This document shows, in pieces, positions 1-5,208 of a stretch of DNA of 5,717 nt. Source of the DNA: Bacteroides ovatus (GTDB lineage Bacteria; Bacteroidota; Bacteroidia; Bacteroidales; Bacteroidaceae); contig JAUUNK010000291.1 in the NCBI GenBank assembly GCA_030844565.1, forward strand, positions 1 to 5,717. The letters are read 5' to 3'. Position numbers and translations under genes: made by a program. The notes below the pieces were generated by a model. It saw nothing but the letters and a program-made list of their open reading frames with translations, searched no databases and was not told the origin of the DNA. The stretch's first letter is position 1; each line of letters begins with the position of its first letter.

Positions 1-14
1 TTTTTTGCAGACAC

Positions 15-50
15 AAAAAAGGCCATCTCAAACTTCTATTTGAGACAGCC
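15..50 (-). terminator. Rho-independent terminator (minus strand)
   Basis: Seen: a 7-bp perfect stem (26-32 with 39-45, TCTCAAA/TTTGAGA) with a 6-nt loop, extended by a GGC/GCC clamp (21-23 with 48-50) across a 2x2 mismatch. On the minus strand the stem is followed at once by a run of six T (20-15). It would end minus-strand transcripts, either as a backup for the mobilisation operon or for a short remnant ending at 83. The plus-strand side has only a broken T run, so its main direction is minus. Similar hairpins also occur near Bacteroidales insertion-sequence ends, but no transposase is seen here. Confidence 0.7.
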
Positions 51-280
51 TCTTTAATCATTATAGGAATATCTTTTTTACTTTAGATGTCCATAATAAC
101 GATAATGATTTGATTGTTGCTAATGTCTTTATAATAGTATCTGTCAAGCATATTTACTTTAGCAAACGCCTCCCCCGCAGGTGCAGTTCCTATTCACTAT
201 TAAATCATTGCCTAATCATCATCCAAACAATCCAGCGGATTGGGGATTTTTGCTTTTCAAATTAGACTATCCACAAATAT
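51..280. other. Stretch without a recognised gene
   Basis: About 230 bases, AT-rich, between the two terminators. No ORF of normal size is present on either strand. The only coding-like signal is a minus-strand open stretch at 193-83, which ends in TAA and has an internal ATG at 151. It would encode at most 36 residues (22 from the ATG) and is followed 33 nt later by a terminator, so it may be the 3' remnant of a lost gene. The mobile element's end or attachment site could lie here, but no repeat marking it can be identified from this window alone. Confidence 0.4.
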
Positions 281-283
281 AGA

Positions 284-320
284 AAAAGTGCAGTACACCA
301 CGAAGATGTACTGCATTTTT
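284..320 (-). terminator. Strong hairpin terminator of the mobilisation operon
   Basis: A 9-bp perfect stem (289-297 with 307-315, TGCAGTACA/TGTACTGCA) has a 9-nt loop. It is extended by a G·T pair and an A-run/T-run pairing (284-287 with 317-320). The minus strand has a T run straight after the stem, and the structure sits about 57 nt downstream of the stop of the last operon gene. The symmetric A and T runs mean it could work in both directions. Confidence 0.85.
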
Positions 321-376
321 CTCCACATATTGTGCGGGCTTTAACATTTACAGTTTGTATCCTTTGTTTTCCCGGT

Positions 377-1096
377 TTATGGCTTGCCCAGTCGGTTGGC
401 TTCCTTTTTCAACCGCTCGGCTTGTTCATTGAGCAATCTTGCACGCTCCAACGCTTCCGCCTGCTTCCTGCTGCGGTATTCAAACCTCGTCACCGAATCA
501 GTCAAATTTTGGATGAAAGCGTTATCCCGTTCTCTACTGAAATTCGTTTCCAGCAAATCAAGGCAGTCCCCGTCCGCTTCCCCTTTCATCAGAATGTAGC
601 GGTATTTCATATCGTTGTCCTGCAACTGCTGCATCCGTCCAGCCAAACGGATATTTAGGAACAAGGAAACGAAACAGATAACCAGCCCTGCCAAAAAAAC
701 AAACAATTTCGGGCATAACAAACCGCTTATCCTCCGGGGCAACGATGTAGGTTCGGTTTCCGCTTTTTCGGTTGTGCGTTCCTTACGGTAAGAATCCAAC
801 ACATCCAGCATTTCTTTCAGACAACGGTAGGTAGCCGTTACAAATTTTCTCACTTCTCCTATGGATTGCTGCTGCTCCTGTTCCGCATTCCTTATGTCGG
901 TAAGTTGGCTTTGGATAGCCTGCAACTTCTCCAAAGGAACAGCCGGGTTACTGTGCAGTCTCGACAATACCTGCTCAATTGCTCCAAACCGTTCGAGAGT
1001 TTCCTCCCGGCTGGCTGGCGTTACCTGCGCTTCCAGCTTCTCTTTCAGTTCTGTTACCATAGAGAGAAGCCCCTCTAAAATCAAGTTGTCTTCCAT
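377..1096 (-). CDS. Coiled-coil protein with one membrane segment, third gene of the mob operon
   Basis: A 239-residue protein of unknown function. Residues 1-110 are charged and helical with heptad-like leucine spacing and a Gln/Glu-rich stretch near 70-80, suggesting a coiled coil. One hydrophobic segment at about 129-148 is a convincing transmembrane helix. Residues 155-239 are again highly charged, and the last 30 (Arg/Glu/Lys/Leu-rich) look like a second coiled coil. There is no N-terminal signal peptide and no catalytic motif I recognise. The gene starts 4 nt after the relaxase stop and is followed by a strong terminator, so it is the last gene of the operon. Similar proteins often follow the relaxase in Bacteroidales mobilizable elements (general knowledge). 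A role anchoring the relaxosome to the membrane or to a helper's coupling protein is only inference from position. The ATG is chosen because it is the first in frame and is nearly coupled to the upstream stop. Confidence 0.85.
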   Translation of the reverse strand: MEDNLILEGLLSMVTELKEKLEAQVTPASREETLERFGAIEQVLSRLHSNPAVPLEKLQAIQSQLTDIRNAEQEQQQSIGEVRKFVTATYRCLKEMLDVLDSYRKERTTEKAETEPTSLPRRISGLLCPKLFVFLAGLVICFVSLFLNIRLAGRMQQLQDNDMKYRYILMKGEADGDCLDLLETNFSRERDNAFIQNLTDSVTRFEYRSRKQAEALERARLLNEQAERLKKEANRLGKP

Positions 1097-1100
1097 GTTT

Positions 1101-2021
1101 TTACAATTTAAGTCGTTTTTTCTTTTTCTTCTTCTTTCTCAAATTCAAGTTCGGCTCTTCATCCACCGGGGACGGTGATGCAAAAAACAGACCGATCGAA
1201 CCGCTTATAAACGGACTTTCTGCGTTACTCTGTGTGGGTATTTGTTCCCGGATGGGTGCGAAAGCTGTTTGCCGTTGGCTTTCGGCAACATTCATGCCTA
1301 CATCCCCGAAACATTTATCCAGTTTGGAGAAACTGAAACTGCGGTCTATCTCCGAACCCTTGAACGTGTATTCTCCTTTGGAAAAGGATATGCCCTGTAT
1401 TTCATCGGTCTGTCCCTTTCGTTTGAACTGGATAGTGATACCCTTTTCCGCCAATCGGTGCTGCAACTGCTTCCAGTTACGGGATTTGCCTATTTCGTTT
1501 TTCACAGCCGTGTATATCTCGTATTTCGACTTGTCTGGCTCTTTCAAACGATGCTGCTTCACCTGCTCTTTCCCCTTAGCGAAATAAAGCCCGTGTTTGG
1601 CTTTCAGCTTTTTGCATACCTGTTCGTTACGGTACATATCGTTCCTGTCCGAAATGGTCTTGCCATTGTTGTCTATACGGTTGAACACAATATGTACATG
1701 TGGATGCTCCCGGTCTTGATGGCGCACGATGATATACTGCGTATCGGTGATTTTCATTTCACGCATATACTCCTGCGCAAGCTGTACCATTTTCTCATCC
1801 GTCAGTTTGGGTGCGTCCACCGCCGAATAGCTTAACGCAATGTGTCCGACAGGTTTCTTTAAGTCGGGATTCATCCCGGTCTGCATACAGAAGCTGCGGA
1901 TTATATCGCTCCGGCTCTCGGTAAGAACTCCGTCCGCATGAAGCAAAACCGCCTGCTCCTTGCCAAGTACATAGTTCACACAGCCTTTAAAACCGCTTCC
2001 TTTTTTTATTTTTCCAATCAT
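1101..2021 (-). CDS. Relaxase / mobilisation nuclease (MobA/VirD2-type)
   Basis: A 306-residue DNA-nicking relaxase, which would cut one strand at oriT, stay bound through a tyrosine and pilot it to a recipient. Seen: Tyr17 in an early NYV context fits the catalytic tyrosine (motif I). A GHIALSYS segment at 59-66 fits motif II. The metal-binding histidine motif is clear at 101-114, with H101, D103, H106, H108, H110 and N114 (HxDxxHxHxHxxxN pattern). This matches the Relaxase/Mobilisation nuclease family (Pfam Relaxase). The C-terminal third after about 240 is low in recognisable features and ends in a strongly basic tail with seven consecutive lysines (296-302). The start overlaps the upstream MobC-like gene by 35 nt, which suggests translational coupling, and the next gene begins 4 nt after its stop. 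No coupling protein is nearby, so transfer would need a helper conjugative system. Confidence 0.95.
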   Translation of the reverse strand: MIGKIKKGSGFKGCVNYVLGKEQAVLLHADGVLTESRSDIIRSFCMQTGMNPDLKKPVGHIALSYSAVDAPKLTDEKMVQLAQEYMREMKITDTQYIIVRHQDREHPHVHIVFNRIDNNGKTISDRNDMYRNEQVCKKLKAKHGLYFAKGKEQVKQHRLKEPDKSKYEIYTAVKNEIGKSRNWKQLQHRLAEKGITIQFKRKGQTDEIQGISFSKGEYTFKGSEIDRSFSFSKLDKCFGDVGMNVAESQRQTAFAPIREQIPTQSNAESPFISGSIGLFFASPSPVDEEPNLNLRKKKKKKKRLKL

Positions 2022-2370
2022 CCGACAAATGATTTATGATTTCAACAATCCTATTTTTGAGCTTCACCAGTTCCACTGCCACCAATGCGAAACCTCCGGT
2101 ATTTGCCCGATGTGCCAACTGGTTAATGTTGTTGGCTTCCCCTACCAGTTTGCGGATAGCATCTGCATCCTGCCTGCTCAGCCGGGGTATGACCTCTGCC
2201 GAAATAACTGCTTGCCGAACATATTCACTGATGCGCAACCCGGCTTCCCCGGCTCGCTTCCTGATAGCGTAATACTGCAACTCAGTCAGCTTCGTACTGA
2301 CTACCTTTTTCTGCTTTTCCGTCCGTTTCTTTGCCGGACGACCGCCCGGCTTGTCCTGTATCTTTTTCAT
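1987..2370 (-). CDS. MobC-like relaxosome accessory protein (ribbon-helix-helix type)
   Basis: A 127-residue basic protein. Residues 1-22 form a Lys/Arg-rich tail. Residues 23-55 fit a ribbon-helix-helix DNA-binding fold: a short strand (VVSTKLTE), then a helix, then a second helix with the typical SEYVRQA segment. Residues 75-93 (LVGEANNINQLAHRANTGG) match the conserved core of MobC-family mobilisation proteins, where an N-N-[IL]-N-Q-[IL]-A motif is usual. Such proteins bind oriT and help the relaxase open the strands near the nick. The gene lies directly downstream of a repeat-rich non-coding gap, the expected binding target, and its last 35 nt overlap the relaxase start. I avoid a gene symbol because names differ among Bacteroides elements. 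Confidence 0.9.
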   Translation of the reverse strand: MKKIQDKPGGRPAKKRTEKQKKVVSTKLTELQYYAIRKRAGEAGLRISEYVRQAVISAEVIPRLSRQDADAIRKLVGEANNINQLAHRANTGGFALVAVELVKLKNRIVEIINHLSDDWKNKKRKRF

Positions 2371-2412
2371 GCCTTTTTACTTTTAAATGATGTCTTAGAA
2401 ATTGCGACCAAC

Positions 2413-2504
2413 GGGAGCGGTTTCCTTTGCGGTGAGCAAAGCAAGGTGGTTTCGGTCTACCGAAACATAACCTTGCTCTCCCTATGAAACCGCCAGCCGC
2501 TGGC
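2413..2504. other. Candidate origin of transfer (oriT) with nested inverted repeats
   Basis: This lies in the 146-nt gap between the primase stop and mobC. Seen: an outer repeat GCGGTTTC/GAAACCGC (2417-2424 with 2486-2493); inside it AGCAAGGT/ACCTTGCT (2440-2447 with 2470-2477); at the centre GTTTCGGT/ACCGAAAC (2449-2456 with 2459-2466); a side hairpin CTTTGC/GCAAAG (2425-2430 with 2436-2441) sharing two bases with the middle repeat; and an edge palindrome GCCAGC/GCTGGC around C2498. Such arrays next to relaxase genes are typical of oriT (general knowledge). The nick site cannot be assigned by eye. On the minus strand TATGTTTC, within the array, differs by one base from the Bacteroides -7 consensus TAnnTTTG, so a mob promoter here is possible but weakly supported. 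Confidence 0.6.
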
Positions 2505-2516
2505 AATCCTGCCGGA

Positions 2517-3265
2517 TTAAATGCCCCTGCCCTTCTTTTGTCTTGGGGCGGCACGTTGTTCGGTTTTCTGCTTCCTGCCGCACAAGTAATCGTTCAAGTC
2601 CGAATACCCTCTGTAATTGTGCGAGAAGTCACGCACACGGTAGGAGTATTCCAATTCGATAGCCCGTGTCGCCTTATACCCTGTCTCATCATTGTCAAGC
2701 ATACAGTGGATACGTTCATACGGGTATAGCACGTCAATGGCTTTTGGCACGTTGACAGTCGAGTTAAGAATAACATAGTCCTGCCTGTCAAGGTCGGGCA
2801 TGGTCGGACAGTTCTTCATCCGGAGCGTGAGGAAAGAAAGATAGTCCATAAAACCCTCGAATACCAAACACTTCTCTCTCGGCTCTCCCTGCTGCCGTAT
2901 ATGGGTGATGTCTTTCGGGGCGATGCAGCCTTTGAAAAAGGAATTGCGAACCTCGTAACCTCCTGCCATATTCGGGAAACCGATAGCAAAGAACGGTCTG
3001 CCGTTATTGGTAAAATGGAGTTCCTTACATTCTCTTTTTGCCAGTTCGATATTGATACCCCGCCCCTGCAAGTAACGGAGCAATGCCGGATGGGTCAAGT
3101 CACGGACTTCCAAATGTTGGAAACTCGGCTCTGTCCTATGCTGGGGAAAAGAAAAACTGACCGGATGAACGTTTGGTGTCTGCTCTTCTATCCTCTTTAA
3201 AAGGTAGGGAAGACTGTCGGAAAAATAAAGTTCCTTTGCCAGAGCGATGATGTTGCCGCCTTTTC
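2517..3265 (-). CDS. Toprim DNA primase, exon 2 (C-terminal part; gene split by a group II intron)
   Basis: Exon 2 of a bacterial DnaG-like primase of mobile elements, which would make RNA primers on single-stranded DNA. About 249 residues are present. It opens with GKGGNIIALAKELYF, the segment that in intact relatives directly follows the CHC2 zinc finger. Toprim motifs then follow: LVFEGFMDYLSF (glutamate and aspartate of the EGxxD motif) about 135 residues on, and CMLDNDETG with the DxD-type metal-binding aspartates. The protein ends in a basic Gln/Lys/Arg tail. The zinc-finger half is missing because exon 1 lies beyond 5717, on the far side of the intron. The reading frame stays open upstream to an ATG at 3413, but those 49 residues are encoded by intron domains V and VI and do not resemble primase, so that start is likely artefactual. 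The exact exon boundary (about 3265-3267) is inferred from the branch-point position. The stop lies just before the oriT candidate. Confidence 0.88.
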
Positions 3266-3332
3266 CTGCGCGTAGGCTCGGTACAAGACGCCTTGCCGCC
3301 TTTCGGCAGTAGGTTTCCTCATACCTGCCCCC
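3266..3332 (-). ncRNA. Group II intron domain VI with branch-point adenosine
   Basis: A stem can be drawn by hand. Pairs 3331-3272, then a bulged A at 3273, then 3330·3274 (G·U), 3329-3275, 3328-3276 and 3327-3277 form the base. A 9-bp stem continues with 3325-3317 against 3280-3288 (Watson-Crick plus wobble pairs), and an inner GCC-GAAA-GGC hairpin caps it. The CCUAC context with a bulged A next to a G·U pair is the classic branch site. Counting 7-8 nt from A3273 puts the 3' splice site at about 3266/3265. The usual AY ending is not obvious there. Confidence 0.75.
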
Positions 3333-3366
3333 AAACCGTACTTGCATGTCTCCACGCATACGGCTC
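3333..3366 (-). ncRNA. Group II intron domain V (catalytic core)
   Basis: Exactly 34 nt. The 5' strand begins GAGCCGUA, containing the catalytic AGC triad. The hairpin is capped by a GAGA (GNRA) tetraloop between CGUG and CAUG, and the 3' strand ends in GUACGGUUU. This matches the bacterial domain V consensus. It lies 18 nt after the maturase stop codon. Confidence 0.95.
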
Positions 3367-3384
3367 TCCATTGATAACATGACT

Positions 3385-5193
3385 TTATCCTGCATGGCTC
3401 TGTATTTTTGCATTACAACTTGTGCATACGACCAAAGTCTTTCGATGTTTTGCGAGCATCAGTTTTTCCCATTCCGTATCTCCTTTCAGATGATTCAGAT
3501 TTCTTGCATGATGCATTACAACAGGACCGACTTTCCCACACAACTCACACACCTCGGATTTTAACCTTTCAACCAGCGTTGGTTGTGGTACTGTGATTAT
3601 ATATGGGATATTGTCCACATCTGCGAAAGACGATGGCAGTTTGCGTTTGAAACCTTCATTGTAGAATACTCTGTAACGTAGTTTACCTTTTGCATCGTGA
3701 TACGGAACAATGATGTCATTTCCTTTTTTGTATTTGTCAATGACCTTACTGATTGAACTGTTTGTTTTTGCTGCAATGGTATGATACATACTGTATTCCA
3801 TAATGTAGCCAAATTTAGAAGCTGCATACGAGACGTTATTGGCTATACTGTAATAGTTGTAGAATCCTCTGATTTCAGAGTTGTACCGTGCTACTATGTC
3901 TTCTATTTTCTTTTTCATCAGTTTGCCCCTCAATTTAGGAAACCACGTTTGAACCCCGTTTTCCATCTTATATTTAATGGCTTCATAGTGTTCCAATCTG
4001 TTTTTTACAGTTTCTGTGGCTACCTTGAGGACAACTGTACCATTGAAACTTCGGACTGGTACATTAAACTTGTTACGTTTGGTTACGTCAGTTTTACGGA
4101 CTAAGACTTCATATCCGAGAAATTTTGCAGGCTTTTGAGCGTTTGTTATCAAAGTCTTTTCTTGCGACATTTCCAAATGCAGACATTCTTGCATATATTG
4201 AGTTATGTCAGACTTGATTTTGATACAGTCCGCCTTGCTACCAATAACACCGATTAAAAAATCATCGGCGTATCTCGTGTATTTCAGTCTTTTATAGGTG
4301 TCGTCCATATAATCCCTACATGTAACCTTTAGCCGTTCACGTCTAAGTTTCTCATATTTGTCTTTAAGTTGTTTCGCACTTTCGGCATCTTTCGCACTTT
4401 CAATCTCAGCTTTCAGTTTGTATATCTGTTCGCTGAGTCTTGAATACTCCTTTGTTAGATGTCTTTCTTTTCCCTTGTTGAAATTACGGGTATATTCTTC
4501 CATGTACTTATCGAAACAGTCAAGATAGATATTTGCCAATATAGGACTTATTATACCTCCTTGCGGTGTTCCCGAAAAGGTGTTATGGTATTCCCAATTT
4601 TCAATGTAACCAGCATTCAAGAACTTACGGATGAGTCTGAGAAATCTTTCGTCAGAGATTCTTTTCCTCAGAATTCCTATCAATACATTGTGGTCGATGT
4701 TGTCGAAGAATCCTTTGATGTCTCCCTCTATGAACCACTTTGTACTTTTGAATGTTTTTTGTATGCGGGTTAAGGCGGTATGGCAGCTTCTGTTAGGTCT
4801 AAATCCATGTGAAGAATCTTCAAACACTTCTTCATAAATAGCTTCGAGAATTGTCCGTACTACCTCCTGCACAAGCTTATCCTCAAAGGAGGGTATGCCA
4901 AGCGGTCTTTTCTTGCCGTTTTTCTTGGGTATATACTTTCTCCTTGCCGGATCCGGTTTGTAAGATTCATCCTTTAGGGATGCGATGATGCGGCTTATTC
5001 TTTGAGTGCTCATTTGGTCTATTGTTTTACCGTCAGAGCCGGGTGTCATATTTCCCGGCTTTGCATAGATGCGTTGGTAAGCCATATAGAACATTTCCAC
5101 GTTGTACAAAATGCGATACAATCTTTCGAACTTGTAATCCGAAACTTTGCCATGCTTGTTTAAAGCTTTTAATACTTGCTCTGGACTTCTCAT
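3385..5193 (-). CDS. ltrA: Group II intron reverse transcriptase/maturase (LtrA-type)
   Basis: A 602-residue multifunctional intron protein, close to the usual length of about 600. It helps the intron RNA splice and copies it into DNA at new sites. Reverse transcriptase blocks are in order: fingers motifs from about 85 (KYIPKKNGKKRPLGIP), SHGFRPNRSCHTAL at 128-141, GDIKGFFDNIDH at 157-168 with catalytic D158, SGTPQGGIISP at 207-217, and YADD at 308-311 with the catalytic aspartate pair. A charged insert (about 235-300) separates the last two, as in LtrA. The maturase X domain follows, with IRGFYNYYSIANN at 441-453. The C-terminal endonuclease-like domain has C549/C552, H561/H562 and C590/C593. 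The histidine usually following the last CxxC (CxxCH) is Asn594 here, so endonuclease activity is uncertain. The ATG sits right after a small hairpin (5208-5194), like the translational control hairpin of LtrB. It is encoded in domain IV of the intron. Confidence 0.96.
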   Translation of the reverse strand: MRSPEQVLKALNKHGKVSDYKFERLYRILYNVEMFYMAYQRIYAKPGNMTPGSDGKTIDQMSTQRISRIIASLKDESYKPDPARRKYIPKKNGKKRPLGIPSFEDKLVQEVVRTILEAIYEEVFEDSSHGFRPNRSCHTALTRIQKTFKSTKWFIEGDIKGFFDNIDHNVLIGILRKRISDERFLRLIRKFLNAGYIENWEYHNTFSGTPQGGIISPILANIYLDCFDKYMEEYTRNFNKGKERHLTKEYSRLSEQIYKLKAEIESAKDAESAKQLKDKYEKLRRERLKVTCRDYMDDTYKRLKYTRYADDFLIGVIGSKADCIKIKSDITQYMQECLHLEMSQEKTLITNAQKPAKFLGYEVLVRKTDVTKRNKFNVPVRSFNGTVVLKVATETVKNRLEHYEAIKYKMENGVQTWFPKLRGKLMKKKIEDIVARYNSEIRGFYNYYSIANNVSYAASKFGYIMEYSMYHTIAAKTNSSISKVIDKYKKGNDIIVPYHDAKGKLRYRVFYNEGFKRKLPSSFADVDNIPYIITVPQPTLVERLKSEVCELCGKVGPVVMHHARNLNHLKGDTEWEKLMLAKHRKTLVVCTSCNAKIQSHAG

Positions 5194-5208
5194 AATGTCT
5201 CACACATT
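5194..5208 (-). promoter_or_regulatory. Domain IVa-like hairpin at the maturase start
   Basis: AATGT (5208-5204) and ACATT (5198-5194) form a 5-bp stem whose loop GTGAG is the only Shine-Dalgarno-like sequence upstream of the ATG at 5193. In Ll.LtrB a domain IVa hairpin around the ribosome binding site is the high-affinity binding site of LtrA and lets the protein repress its own translation. The same role here is inference; the stem is short and other folds are possible. Confidence 0.4.

Noticed and set aside
332..658. Plus-strand 108-residue open frame with a hydrophobic start
   Set aside because: Antisense to the 3' half of the membrane coiled-coil gene, and it begins next to a terminator; the apparent signal peptide is probably accidental.
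1112..1122. A-rich run in the relaxase end as a programmed frameshift site
   Set aside because: The AAAAAAC string is not in the reading register needed for -1 slippage and the next gene has its own ATG.
1242..1835. Plus-strand 197-residue open frame
   Set aside because: Fully antisense to the well-supported relaxase, with no recognisable domain; a shadow frame.
2282..2554. Minus-strand 90-residue open frame spanning the oriT gap
   Set aside because: It overlaps the primase 3' end and mobC in another frame, crosses the palindromes and has a low-complexity composition; best explained as a chance frame.
2484..2729. Plus-strand open frame starting in the oriT repeats
   Set aside because: Mostly antisense to primase exon 2, whose toprim motifs are clear; no independent support.
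3385..5193. Reverse transcriptase as part of a retron, diversity-generating element or CRISPR-linked RT
   Set aside because: The X domain, HNH-type tail, domain V and domain VI identify a group II intron; no template repeat, msr/msd RNA or CRISPR repeats are present.
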